NCBI RefSeq assembly: GCF_003477995.1
Contig: NZ_QUEM01000021.1
Location: forward strand, 1-64,000
Direction: 5' to 3'
DNA length: 64,000 nucleotides
Source of the DNA: Bacteroides sp. OF04-15BH
GTDB lineage: Bacteria > Bacteroidota > Bacteroidia > Bacteroidales > Bacteroidaceae
The notes under the pieces were generated by a model. That model saw only the letters and a program-made list of their open reading frames with translations. It was not told the origin of the DNA and ran no database searches. The translations under genes and the position numbers were made by a program. The number at the start of each line of letters is the position of its first letter. Position 1 is the stretch's first letter. Below, one piece after another: positions 54,340 to 63,431 of this stretch.

Positions 54340-55322
54340 TTGGCAACCCTCCCGTATCTTTTTGGTTTGTTATAGGTATTGATGAGCGGAGTGAATGCGT
54401 TCATAATCAGAATCGCAAACGACATACCTTCCGGATAGGCTCCGAAGGTACGGATGATCACGGTGATGGCACCGATACCGATACCATAAATGATCTGTCC
54501 GCGCGGGGTCATCGGTGAGGTGACATAGTCAGTAGCCATGAAGCAGGCACCCAACAACAGACCACCGGAAAGCAACGTATTCACCGGATCGGCGTAAGCC
54601 GGGTTATACAAGTGCAGCAGACCGCTCAGCACCAATACGGTGAGCAGGATAGAAACCGGGATATGCCAGGTGATGATCTTGCGCATGAGCATATACACCA
54701 GACCGATCAGAATGGCCAGAGCGCTGACTTCGCCCAAGGAACCTCCCATCTGTCCCAGCAGCATGTCAAAGGCATTCGGGAGTTTTTCCAACACGGAGGT
54801 GTCACCGGTCTTCACGGCTTCTTTCATCACCGCCAGCGGAGTGGCTCCGGTCTGTGCATCCAGATAAGAGGTAAGCTGTCCGGGCAAAGGCCAGGTGGTC
54901 ATCTGCACCGGGAAAGAAATCAGCAGGAATACACGTCCCACCAACGCCGGGTTGAACGGGTTGCATCCCAAGCCACCGAAGGTCATTTTACCCACACCGA
55001 TAGCTACCAGCGCACCGATAATGATGATCCATACCGGCAGATTGGACGGCAGGTTGAAGCCCAACAACAGACCGGTCAGTACGGCTGAACCGTCGGTAAT
55101 GGTGAGCTGTTCCTTGTGCAACAGGAAGCGGGAAATGGCCCACTCGAAGAACACACAGGAGAGGACGGAAGTAACCAACACGATTGCGGCTCCCAGTCCG
55201 AAAAAGATTAATGAGGCGAGCAAGGTGGGAATCAAAGCCACGCATACGCCATACATATTTCGCTGAACACTGTCGCCTCCATGCACATGCGGTGACAGCG
55301 ATACTATTAACTTCTTTGCCAT
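54336..55322 (-). CDS. rnfD: RNF complex subunit D
   Basis: 328 residues from the ATG at 55322 (an in-frame ATG at 55340 lies inside rnfC). About nine helices. SPHVHGGDSVQRNMYGV and GLGCNPFNPALVGRVFLL are typical; the covalent FMN site is QTGATPLA. 4 nt after rnfC. Confidence 0.95.
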   Translation of the reverse strand: MAKKLIVSLSPHVHGGDSVQRNMYGVCVALIPTLLASLIFFGLGAAIVLVTSVLSCVFFEWAISRFLLHKEQLTITDGSAVLTGLLLGFNLPSNLPVWIIIIGALVAIGVGKMTFGGLGCNPFNPALVGRVFLLISFPVQMTTWPLPGQLTSYLDAQTGATPLAVMKEAVKTGDTSVLEKLPNAFDMLLGQMGGSLGEVSALAILIGLVYMLMRKIITWHIPVSILLTVLVLSGLLHLYNPAYADPVNTLLSGGLLLGACFMATDYVTSPMTPRGQIIYGIGIGAITVIIRTFGAYPEGMSFAILIMNAFTPLINTYNKPKRYGRVAK

Positions 55323-55326
55323 TGTT

Positions 55327-56673
55327 CTATTTTTTAGCATTACGCGCTCTGATCAGCGCCATCACAGTTGATTTTCCTATTCTGATATTGTCGAGCATCG
55401 GACGGTTGGACGGGCAGGTAAACTGGCAGGAACCGCATTCGATGCAGGAAACGATGTCGTTTGCCTCGACCACATCCCACTTCTTGAAGGCCGAAGCAGT
55501 GGCCAGCAAATAAGGCTCCAGTCCCATCGGACAGGCACCCACACACTTGGCGCAGCGGATACAGGGCTGTATGGCTGCACGGCGGGATTCCTTGTCATTC
55601 ATCAGCAACAGGCCGGAAGAACCCTTGCACACCGGCACATCCAGATTCATCAGGGCCTTACCCATCATCGGACCGCCGCCGATCACCTTGCCGCAATCCT
55701 CGGGCATACCGCCGCATTCGTCAATCAGCGCCTTCATCGGAGTACCGATACGGGCCCACAGATTGGCCGGACGCGCCAACGGTTTACCGGTTACGGTGAT
55801 CATGCGCTCCACAAGCGGTTTGTTTTTCATCACGGCCTCATAGATGGCAAAAGCGGTACCGACATTCTGTACGACCACACCTACCTGAATAGGCAGTCCC
55901 GGAGGAGGCGGAACCTCGCGGCCGGTAATAGCCTGAATCAGCTGCTTCTCACCGCCCTGCGGATACTTCACTTTCAGCGGCACGATCTCAATGCCCGGAT
56001 AGCGGGCTGCCTTCTCCTGCATGCGGGCGATGGCATCGGGCTTGTTATTCTCAATACCCACATAGGCTTTCTCTACCTTCACGGCCTTCATGATGAGCGA
56101 AATGCCGACAAGCACCTCGTCGGTCTTTTCGAGCATCAGTCGGTGGTCGGCAGTGAGATAAGGCTCACACTCCACACCATTGATCACCACACAGTCGGCC
56201 TTGGAGCCCGGAGGAGGAGTCAATTTAACGTGGGTCGGAAAGGTGGCGCCACCCATTCCGACGATACCGGCTTTCTTTACGCGGGCCACGATGTCCTCAG
56301 AAGTCAGTTCCGGACGGTCGGCCAAAGTGACCAGATCAGTTGAGCGGTCGATTTCCTCTTCCCACTCATCGCCCTGCACATCAACGATGATGGCCGGACG
56401 GCGATAGCCGCTGGCATCGACAATAGCGTCTACTTTGGATACGGTTCCCGATACGGATGAGTAAATCGGAGCGGAAACGAATCCGTCGGCCTCAGCCAGC
56501 AAAGTTCCCACTTTCACCACATCGCCTTTCTTCACTACCGGTTTTGCCGGTGAACCGATGTGCTGATACATAGAGAACACCGCCTGTGCCGGGATGGCAG
56601 CAGGCCGTGACGGCACCTCGGCCGTCAGTTTGTTTTCAGCGGGATGCACCCCGCCTATCTTGAATGTTTTCAC
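55327..56673 (-). CDS. rnfC: RNF complex subunit C, NADH-side 4Fe-4S/FMN protein
   Basis: 448 residues. NADH/FMN-binding region with GGATFPTHVKLTPP, DCVVINGVECEPYLTADHRL; C-terminal ferredoxin module with CIRCAKCVGACPMGLEP and CIECGSCQFTCPSNRP for two 4Fe-4S clusters. Shorter than E. coli RsxC, without its long Ala-rich tail. Peripheral on the cytoplasmic face. Confidence 0.96.
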   Translation of the reverse strand: MKTFKIGGVHPAENKLTAEVPSRPAAIPAQAVFSMYQHIGSPAKPVVKKGDVVKVGTLLAEADGFVSAPIYSSVSGTVSKVDAIVDASGYRRPAIIVDVQGDEWEEEIDRSTDLVTLADRPELTSEDIVARVKKAGIVGMGGATFPTHVKLTPPPGSKADCVVINGVECEPYLTADHRLMLEKTDEVLVGISLIMKAVKVEKAYVGIENNKPDAIARMQEKAARYPGIEIVPLKVKYPQGGEKQLIQAITGREVPPPPGLPIQVGVVVQNVGTAFAIYEAVMKNKPLVERMITVTGKPLARPANLWARIGTPMKALIDECGGMPEDCGKVIGGGPMMGKALMNLDVPVCKGSSGLLLMNDKESRRAAIQPCIRCAKCVGACPMGLEPYLLATASAFKKWDVVEANDIVSCIECGSCQFTCPSNRPMLDNIRIGKSTVMALIRARNAKK

Positions 56674-56685
56674 AGTCTATCCCCA

Positions 56686-57618
56686 TTAATTTGATTCAAC
56701 ATTAGAACGGGCTGCGGTCTTTTCTGCCGCCGGCTGTTCCGTTTTCTCACTCGCTGGTGCCGCTGCCGCAGGTTCAGCCTTCGGTTTGCGCGGCGGGAAA
56801 TTGATGGCGTGGATGGCTCCCTTCGGACAGGCTTCCTCGCACTTGCGGCAGAGGCGGCACTTCTCCGGGTCGATGTAAGCCAGATTGTTCATCAGCGTGA
56901 TGGCCTCAAACGGACAAGTCTTCACACACTTGCCGCAACCGATACAAGAAGCCTGACATACCTTGTTGGCCACAGCGCCTTTGTCACGGTTCACGCAGGT
57001 AACCACCATGCGGCGTCCTTTCGGTCCCTTCGGGCGAAGCTCGATGATCTTTCGCGGACAGGTCTTGGCACAAGCGCCACAGGCCGTACACTTCTCTTCA
57101 TCCACTACCGGCAGTCCGGTTTCGGGATTAATGGAAATGGCGCCAAACTGGCAGGAAGCCACACAGTCGCCACAACCCAGACATCCGAACGCACAGGCGG
57201 TCTCACCGGTTCCGGTCATCAGGGCCGCACGACAGCTCTTCACACCGTCGTAGCTCACCACACGCGGGCGGTTGGCACATGATCCGTTGCAACGCACCAC
57301 AGCCACCTTAGGCGCAGCGGCAGCTACCGACATGCCCAGAATAGAGGCTACACGCTCCATTACCGGCTGTCCGCCTACGGGACAAAGCATACCATCCAGA
57401 CTTCCAGCGTCTGCCGCCTTGACACAAGCACCGGCAAAGCCCGAGCAGCCCGGATAACCACATCCACCACAGTTGGCCTGAGGCAGCACCTCGCTCACCT
57501 CGCCAATTCGGGGATCTTCTTCAACAGCAAATTTCCGGGAGGCCACGAAGAGCACCAGTGCGGAAACCAGTCCCACTGCTCCCAGAATCAATACTGCAAT
57601 CCAAATTAAATGCATCAT
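56686..57618 (-). CDS. rnfB: RNF complex subunit B, polyferredoxin
   Basis: 310 residues. One N-terminal membrane helix, then the DUF/4Fe4S site CGGCGYPGCSGFA...C and four ferredoxin-type motifs (CLGCGDCVASC, CTACGACAKTC, CIGCGKCVKTC, CRLCRKCEEAC). Longer than E. coli RsxB (about 190) owing to the extra clusters, as in clostridial and Bacteroidetes forms. Ends with a low-complexity Ala/Pro/Glu tail. Takes electrons from ferredoxin. First core rnf gene, 4 nt after the RseC-like gene. Confidence 0.96.
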   Translation of the reverse strand: MMHLIWIAVLILGAVGLVSALVLFVASRKFAVEEDPRIGEVSEVLPQANCGGCGYPGCSGFAGACVKAADAGSLDGMLCPVGGQPVMERVASILGMSVAAAAPKVAVVRCNGSCANRPRVVSYDGVKSCRAALMTGTGETACAFGCLGCGDCVASCQFGAISINPETGLPVVDEEKCTACGACAKTCPRKIIELRPKGPKGRRMVVTCVNRDKGAVANKVCQASCIGCGKCVKTCPFEAITLMNNLAYIDPEKCRLCRKCEEACPKGAIHAINFPPRKPKAEPAAAAPASEKTEQPAAEKTAARSNVESN

Positions 57619-57622
57619 TTTA

Positions 57623-58042
57623 TTAGTTTATATGTTTAAGGGTAAATGAAAATTTTCGGGTCAAATGATAACGCATCAGATATATAATAAGGTAATAAGG
57701 TATCAGCACACCAATAGACAGCAGAGCTGCCAGCGCCTCGTCCATCCCCCGAAGCAGGGACAGGAATAAAACCACCAGCATCAGAATTAAGGGAATAACA
57801 TAGGCGTAAACCACGGCCTTGAGCCCTTGCGACAGGGTGCCCACCAGCATCACTTCCTGCCCCACTTCAAAGTCGGCAGCGTCGGCGGCATGCACCTCAA
57901 TCATTTTCTCCTTGCTCTCCGCAGAGTGGCAGAGGCTCTTGGCTTCACAGGCCGAACAGGCCGAGGCCTGCATGATCTGCACCTGTATCCGGGTATTGTC
58001 AATCTGTTTTACTCTACCTTTGTGTGTTATGATTGTGCTCAT
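57623..58042 (-). CDS. rseC: RseC/SoxR-reducing-system-like membrane protein
   Basis: 139 residues. An N-terminal cysteine set (SACSACEAKSLCHS, about 28-41) and VGQEVMLVG lead to two membrane helices (about 72-120) with a polar turn. This matches the RseC/MucC family, which in E. coli is linked to SoxR reduction together with Rsx. Its position as first gene of the rnf operon supports a functional link to electron transfer by RNF. Confidence 0.88.
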   Translation of the reverse strand: MSTIITHKGRVKQIDNTRIQVQIMQASACSACEAKSLCHSAESKEKMIEVHAADAADFEVGQEVMLVGTLSQGLKAVVYAYVIPLILMLVVLFLSLLRGMDEALAALLSIGVLIPYYLIIYLMRYHLTRKFSFTLKHIN

Positions 58043-58340
58043 TTTGTCATTTCAAGTTTGCAAATTGATGCAAAAATAGCATTTATTTAGAAATACAAAA
58101 AAAATGATTTCCTAAAACGACAGGTGATTGTACTTTTTTAACCTTACTAACAAAGAAAAACTGCCTCTGCAATCCTTTCAATTTGTGAATATCTGTTTTT
58201 ATATCCCAAAACCAGGGTCTGAAAATCATCTCAATGAAATGAAAAAGTCTTCCTGATGTTTTTGAAAAATGATTTCGATGATTTTTTCGGGCGTCTTCGG
58301 GCATATTTTCGCAGCCTCAGACATAGCCGGAAAAAGAACA
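58043..58340. other. Gene-free stretch upstream of rnf operon
   Basis: No credible gene. It holds a -7 element TATTTTTG (- strand, 58078-58071) 29 nt before the RseC-like gene, with a TTTG at 17 nt, so the operon promoter probably lies here, and one copy of the recurring 16-bp sequence at 58266-58281. Confidence 0.6.
58266..58281 (+). repeat. Intergenic 16-bp repeat, copy 3
   Basis: AAAATGATTTCGATGA, about 70 nt from the 58349-58372 terminator, in a gene-free region. Confidence 0.8.
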
Positions 58341-58348
58341 CAAAAAAA

Positions 58349-58372
58349 GAGGCCGTTCTGTACGACGGCCTC
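58349..58372 (-). terminator. Terminator of small periplasmic protein gene
   Basis: Stem GAGGCCG / CGGCCTC (58349-58355 with 58366-58372); on the - strand followed by a run of seven T. It lies about 40 nt past the stop at 58414. Confidence 0.85.
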
Positions 58373-58413
58373 TCTCCTCGCAGAAAGCATCCCGTAGCTT
58401 TCTGCCCCATTGT

Positions 58414-58746
58414 TCATTGTTTTCTTTTGCTTGCGCGCTCGGCCTTCTTGCTGTTCCATTCCGTAAAGGCTTTTTTCTGCTCGTCTGTGAGCAGGGCCTC
58501 GATGGATTTATTCAGCTCGTCCAACTTCGCCTTGCGCTCCTCGCGCTTGATAGCCTTACTGTAGAAATCGGTGTAGAGGCTGCGTACGCTCTTTTCCTGA
58601 CTGTCGGTCAGCGTGAGCACCTTGTCGAGCTGTTCCACTTTCTTGTTTACCATTTCTTCGGGCGAAAGGCGCTGTCCGCGTTTTTGTGCCGACATGGGCA
58701 GAGAACAAAGTACGGTCATCAAAGTGCAAAAAATCAGTTTTTTCAT
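58414..58746 (-). CDS. Small periplasmic DUF4890/LTxxQ-like protein
   Basis: 110 residues with a signal peptide (MKKLIFCTLMTVLCSLPMSA). The mature part is a charged helical protein with LSPEEMVNKKVEQLDKVLTLTDSQEK and ALLTDEQKKAFTEWNSKK, as in Spy-like/DUF4890 periplasmic proteins. Ends Lys/Arg-rich. It follows the outer-membrane receptor gene on the same strand with 35 nt between, so the two are probably co-transcribed. Confidence 0.82.
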   Translation of the reverse strand: MKKLIFCTLMTVLCSLPMSAQKRGQRLSPEEMVNKKVEQLDKVLTLTDSQEKSVRSLYTDFYSKAIKREERKAKLDELNKSIEALLTDEQKKAFTEWNSKKAERASKRKQ

Positions 58747-58781
58747 TTCTTCATTTGTTTTTATGGTTCAACATATCGTTT

Positions 58782-61553
58782 TTATCGGATGGTGTAGACA
58801 AAAGTGAGCATGGCATAAGGCTGCAGCACATTGGCTGTGAGATAGTCATAGTAGCTGCTGCTCACCGACTGGCGGAATGACTGGGCCTGCTGCAACAGGT
58901 CGTAGGCTTCGAGACGGATTTCGGCGGCCTTGTTCTTCAGGAACTTCATGCCGATCGAAGCGTTCCACAGCAAATAGTTCGAAGCTTCGCTCTCCAGACC
59001 GGTATAACCGATGTAGCTCATCGAGGTGCGGAACGTCAGGTCTTTCCAGAAATTCCAGCCGAACTGTCCCTGAGCCGTATGCATCACGTAGTTGCTGGCT
59101 TGGGTTTCAGACTGCGAACTGAAAGCCCGATTGATGCCCGAAGAATAAGACACCGTGAAATCCAGCTTTTCGCTGATGTTGCTTCCGATGACGAGTTTCG
59201 GCACCAGGGTAAGTTCGTGGGTGTAGTTGGTCACTCCGTTGAAGATGGTCGGCACATGAGCATAGTTGGCCGACAGGCTCAGATTGACATTGCTCCGGAG
59301 CCAGTCCACCGGAAAACCATAGGTCAGCATGGACTGCAAACTGTAGTAACCGTCCATATTCACCGGTTTGGTAAACTGCGCTCCCTTGTCGAGCTGTATG
59401 CCGCCCGGCAACACTTGGTCTTCTTGGGCCACGAAAGTACTGTCGGCCACATAGTCTGTGCGGAAGGTGGCCCCCACCATGGCGATGACGGTCTGCCCGG
59501 ACAAGGTGGTGTGCAGATAGCGCAGATTCAATGTATGATTGATTTGCTGGTCCAGATCCGGATTACCGGTTGAGAGGAACAGCGGGTTTGTGTTGTTGAT
59601 CACATGCTGCAGGTCCTGAAGCGACGGTGCAGTGGAGCTGCTGCGATAGCGCAACTGGAAGGAATTGTTGCGGTCGGCCATATAGCGGGCAGTGAATGAG
59701 GGCAGCACGGAGAAGTAGGTATGCTTCAGCTGCTCGGCATAGGGATAGGTTTCTTCGCCCTGCAAGGTGGACCACTGCATCTCGGCTCCAGCCATCAGAC
59801 GGAGTTTGCCGACGTTCCAGCGCAGACCGAGACCGCCGGCCTGAGTGATGTAATCTGTCTGATATACGTTGGAAAGGTCTTCCACCAACTGCTCGTACAA
59901 ATCGTCCGTACCGTTCGATTCATAGGTTTTCTGCTCCGCATCGGTGTTGGTGTACGACATCTTGTAATTGGCCTGCAACTGCACCTGGTCGCCCAGCTTC
60001 TCAGTGAACATCAGGTTGGTGCGGAACATCATCTGCCGTTGCAACATATCCTTATACTGGGAATAGGCCTCCTCGCTGAGCTGTTCTTCCTGCATTTTCC
60101 GCTCCAAGTAATCGGTGTAGGTGTCGCCGTTGCGGTCGGAATACTGGCCCCGGAAAGAGAGCGACAGGGTTCGTCCTTCGGTATTGAAGCGGTGGCGGTA
60201 AGTAGCGTCGCCGCCTATCTGCCAGGCTTTGACCAGATTGTCGGTCACACTGTTCACACCCTCGGAAAAGATTCCGTTGAGCAGATTCTGCCCGTCATAC
60301 AGACTGTATGTGTCGTTTCTCTGAAAGCTGAATTTAGGACGTATCTGCAACGAGTTGCGGTCGTCAATCTGGTAGTCCAGATTCATGTTGATGCGGTGGT
60401 TCCAGTTGTTCATGTCCGACTCGCTGTCCTGCTCGTAGGTCATTCCCGGCAGCACGGAGTCGAAATATTTTCGAACCAGATTTTCTTCATAGTCGTTGTT
60501 GGTTTGGTTCAGGAAATAGCTGGCGGTCAGCTTCAGGCGCTTGTCCCATTCATTCACATAGTTCACGCCCAGCCCATTGGTTTGTGTCAGTCCGCCGAGC
60601 GACCCGACCATAAAATTATCGGTAGACGCACTGCCGCCACGGCCTCCTCCCCCGCCGCGACCGCCTCGGCGTCCGCTACGCTTGGAGCTTTGTGATGACA
60701 TCACACCGGCCAGGTCTTCCTGCGAGAAATTCTGCTGGTTCACGTTGTTACTCATACCCAGCACGGAAACGCGCTGCGTGTCATCAAACCAATTCACGTT
60801 TCCGCCGGCATTGTAGCGGTTGTCCAGTCCGTAACCTCCATAGACCTTGCCGAACAGTCCCTCGCGATATTCGGGTTTGGTCACGATATTGATGGTCTTG
60901 ATTTCCTCACCGTCATCAAATCCGGTAAACTCGGCCTGGTCGCTCTTCTTGTCGAACACCTCGATACTGGCCACAATGTCCGAAGGCAGATTCTTCAGAG
61001 CCAGATTGACATCTCCGTCGAAGAACTCCTTGCCGTCCACAAGTATCTTCTGCACCGCTTCGCCCTGAGCCTGTACCTCGCCACCTTCCACCACGATGCC
61101 CGGCATCTTGGCCAGCAAGTCTTCGGTGGTGCTTCCCTCGAGCACTTTAAAGGCCGAGGCGTTGTAGGCCAGCGTATCGCCCCGCTGCTGGGCCCGGGTG
61201 GCGCGGGCTTCGACATTCACCTTGCCGATCTTCTGCACCTCTTCTTCCAGCTGCACATCAAACACATACTTTTTGTCGGCGTTCAGCGCCAGTTTGAGCC
61301 GGACTGTCTTATAACCCAAATAACGGGCCTCGAGCTGATAGTCGCCCAGCGGCAAACGGTCAAAGCGATAGTTTCCGTCCAGATCGGTCGTGGTATAGAG
61401 CGTATCCTTGCCCGCCTGAACAAGAGTCAGCGGAGCCATCGGCAATGTCTCGCCACTCGTGCGATCGGTCACCTGTCCGGACACAACCAGCTGCGCCTGA
61501 GCCATCATGGCCGCGGAACAGAACGAGGCAAACAGTGAGATTCTTTTTTTCAT
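58782..61553 (-). CDS. Outer-membrane beta-barrel receptor with CarboxypepD_reg domain
   Basis: 923 residues from the ATG at 61553, which opens a signal peptide (MKKRISLFASF...MAQAQ); an upstream frame to 61733 crosses the divergent promoters. Residues about 25-110 are a CarboxypepD_reg domain (SGQVTDRTSGETLPMAPL), 120-230 a TonB plug with KVLEGSTTEDLLAKMPGI and VQKILVDGKEFF, and the rest an OMP_b-brl_3 barrel ending YAMLTFVYTIR. A Gly/Arg-rich insert (around residue 290-310, RRGGRGGGGGRGG) lies after the plug. No SusD partner is adjacent. Ligand unknown; this class often serves peptides or metals. Confidence 0.9.
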   Translation of the reverse strand: MKKRISLFASFCSAAMMAQAQLVVSGQVTDRTSGETLPMAPLTLVQAGKDTLYTTTDLDGNYRFDRLPLGDYQLEARYLGYKTVRLKLALNADKKYVFDVQLEEEVQKIGKVNVEARATRAQQRGDTLAYNASAFKVLEGSTTEDLLAKMPGIVVEGGEVQAQGEAVQKILVDGKEFFDGDVNLALKNLPSDIVASIEVFDKKSDQAEFTGFDDGEEIKTINIVTKPEYREGLFGKVYGGYGLDNRYNAGGNVNWFDDTQRVSVLGMSNNVNQQNFSQEDLAGVMSSQSSKRSGRRGGRGGGGGRGGSASTDNFMVGSLGGLTQTNGLGVNYVNEWDKRLKLTASYFLNQTNNDYEENLVRKYFDSVLPGMTYEQDSESDMNNWNHRINMNLDYQIDDRNSLQIRPKFSFQRNDTYSLYDGQNLLNGIFSEGVNSVTDNLVKAWQIGGDATYRHRFNTEGRTLSLSFRGQYSDRNGDTYTDYLERKMQEEQLSEEAYSQYKDMLQRQMMFRTNLMFTEKLGDQVQLQANYKMSYTNTDAEQKTYESNGTDDLYEQLVEDLSNVYQTDYITQAGGLGLRWNVGKLRLMAGAEMQWSTLQGEETYPYAEQLKHTYFSVLPSFTARYMADRNNSFQLRYRSSSTAPSLQDLQHVINNTNPLFLSTGNPDLDQQINHTLNLRYLHTTLSGQTVIAMVGATFRTDYVADSTFVAQEDQVLPGGIQLDKGAQFTKPVNMDGYYSLQSMLTYGFPVDWLRSNVNLSLSANYAHVPTIFNGVTNYTHELTLVPKLVIGSNISEKLDFTVSYSSGINRAFSSQSETQASNYVMHTAQGQFGWNFWKDLTFRTSMSYIGYTGLESEASNYLLWNASIGMKFLKNKAAEIRLEAYDLLQQAQSFRQSVSSSYYDYLTANVLQPYAMLTFVYTIR

Positions 61554-61582
61554 ATTCGGTATAGTTTTATTGGTTTCTGGTG

Positions 61583-61590
61583 CAAAAGTA
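61583..61590 (-). promoter_or_regulatory. -7 element for outer-membrane receptor
   Basis: TACTTTTG on the - strand matches TAnnTTTG, 29 nt upstream of the start; spacing to the nearest TTTG is 24 nt. Confidence 0.5.
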
Positions 61591-61697
61591 TTCTGCTTGC
61601 GGAGGGTAAACAAGCAAAATGCGCCACTTGCGGGTGAACGACAGAAAAATGAGGGTAAACAACAAAATGAATATTTTTCCTTTCGCAAAAAGAGCGG

Positions 61698-61705
61698 TAT
61701 CTTTG
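61698..61705 (+). promoter_or_regulatory. -7 element for LytS-like kinase operon
   Basis: TATCTTTG exact match, 26 nt upstream of the kinase start. No clear TTTG at 19-21 nt. Confidence 0.6.
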
Positions 61706-61731
61706 CAACAGAAACAACAAAATCTGAAACC

Positions 61732-62757
61732 ATGAATCAAAAGATACCTTTATTGATTGATGTGCTTTTCATCGTCATCGTGCTGCCGGCTCTCTGCCTG
61801 ATGTTGCCCATTGACCGCTGGGTGACCAACAACTTCTGGTTTGTCTGTGCGCTGATCTGCTGGCTCTACATCGTTTATTTCCTGAACCGGAAATTCACCA
61901 TACCGCTGTTTTTCAAGGGACGCAAACACGTGCTGCTGGCCATAGGTATCCTGCTGGCCACAATATTCGTCACCTGGCTGCTCTCACAATATCAGATGGA
62001 GTTTCCGCAACGCATGTTCCATCCCAACCGGGTGCGCCGCATCGGCAAAAGCCGGTTGCACCAGCAGGCGGTGTGGTTCCTGTTTACCACCGCCTCGGTG
62101 TTCAGCATCGCCACAGGACTGTTCCGCGAACTTACGCGCCAGATTGTGCGGGGACATACGTTGGAGTATGAAAAGAAGAAAGCGGAACTGGCACTGTATA
62201 AGGCGCAGATCAACCCGCACTTTCTGTTCAACACGCTCAACACGCTATATGGCATGGTAGTTCTCAAATCGGAACAGACCGAAACGGCTTTCATACAGTT
62301 CATCAACCTGATGAAATATATGTATACCAATCCCACTAAAGAAATGATACCGATAGAAGAAGAGGTGGAATACATCCGGGAATTTATCGAGATTCAGAAG
62401 TACCGGACGGAAAAAAAAGAACTGATTCACTTCAGCTACACGAACGACGGTGCATACCCCGGACTGCAAATCGTACCGATGCTCCTGATCACGTTCATCG
62501 AAAACGCGCTGAAATATGGTCTATCCTCGGTACACGATGATCCGGTAGATATTCGGATAGAGGTCCGGAACGGCATTCTGAACTTCCGCACCGACAACCG
62601 GAAGACCTCCGAACCACACAACCGTCCGAAGGGAATCGGCATCGCCAACTGCCGCAAGCGTCTGGAACTGGCATACCCGGAGCGCCACACGCTGGAAATC
62701 AAGGAAACGGAACACGAATTCAAAGTATTGCTCACCATAAGACTGATAGAACCATGA
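61732..62757 (+). CDS. LytS/His_kinase-type sensor histidine kinase
   Basis: 341 residues from the ATG at 61732 (an in-frame ATG at 61507 lies in the neighbouring gene and is rejected). Four membrane helices (within 8-130), a short coiled coil, then the His_kinase box AQINPHFLFNTLN with His163 and a HATPase end with ENALKYG and KGIGIANCRKRL. No extracellular sensor domain of note, so the membrane part itself senses. Overlaps the regulator gene by 4 nt and is divergent from the outer-membrane receptor, which it may control. Confidence 0.93.
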   Translation: MNQKIPLLIDVLFIVIVLPALCLMLPIDRWVTNNFWFVCALICWLYIVYFLNRKFTIPLFFKGRKHVLLAIGILLATIFVTWLLSQYQMEFPQRMFHPNRVRRIGKSRLHQQAVWFLFTTASVFSIATGLFRELTRQIVRGHTLEYEKKKAELALYKAQINPHFLFNTLNTLYGMVVLKSEQTETAFIQFINLMKYMYTNPTKEMIPIEEEVEYIREFIEIQKYRTEKKELIHFSYTNDGAYPGLQIVPMLLITFIENALKYGLSSVHDDPVDIRIEVRNGILNFRTDNRKTSEPHNRPKGIGIANCRKRLELAYPERHTLEIKETEHEFKVLLTIRLIEP

Positions 62758-63431
62758 AATGTATTGCCATTGACGACGAACCGATAGCTCTGGAAATTAT
62801 CAAGAAGTTCTGCAACCAGATGGGCGGACTGGAAATCGAAACTTTCAGCAACCCATTGACGGGACTGGAGGCCATCAACCGCACTCTGCCCGACCTGGTT
62901 TTTCTGGATATAGAAATGAAGGGAATACACGGACTGGACCTGGCCCGCAAAATGCCTGCCGGCGTCATGCTGATCTTTACCACGGCTTATGCGCAGTTTG
63001 CCCTGGACGGCTTTGAGCTGAATGCCATCGACTTTCTGCACAAGCCCTACTCATTCGGCCGCTTTGAAACGGCGGTCAAAAAAGCGATTCATCTGAAATC
63101 CTTGCAGACGCGGGCACAGCAAAGCGATGAGCAGTCGCTCGTGGTCAAGGCGGATTATAAGAATATAAAAATAATCTGCTCGGAGATTATTTATCTGGAA
63201 GCCATCAATAATTATGTAAAGATACACCTGAACGGCAGCCATCCGATACTGACTCAATGCACTCTGAAAAGCCTCATCGAAAGCCTTCCCGAGCAACAGT
63301 TTCTGCGGGTGCACAAATCGTTTGTGGTGAACAGGGCGTTTATTGTCAGCTTTTCACGCACCGAAGTAGTCCTGCCCCAGGGAAAAATACTTCCCGTGGG
63401 CAGAACCTATGCCGATGCCTTGCAGCAATAA
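62754..63431 (+). CDS. LytTR response regulator
   Basis: 225 residues. Receiver with acidic Asp7-Asp8, phosphoacceptor Asp52 in VFLDIEM, Thr/Lys in FTTAY and DFLHKPYS. C-terminal LytTR DNA-binding domain with CSEIIYLEAINNYVKIHL and FLRVHKSFVVNRAFI. Partner of the upstream kinase; targets unknown. Its stop codon abuts that of the convergent DUF1847 gene with no base between. Confidence 0.95.
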   Translation: MKCIAIDDEPIALEIIKKFCNQMGGLEIETFSNPLTGLEAINRTLPDLVFLDIEMKGIHGLDLARKMPAGVMLIFTTAYAQFALDGFELNAIDFLHKPYSFGRFETAVKKAIHLKSLQTRAQQSDEQSLVVKADYKNIKIICSEIIYLEAINNYVKIHLNGSHPILTQCTLKSLIESLPEQQFLRVHKSFVVNRAFIVSFSRTEVVLPQGKILPVGRTYADALQQ

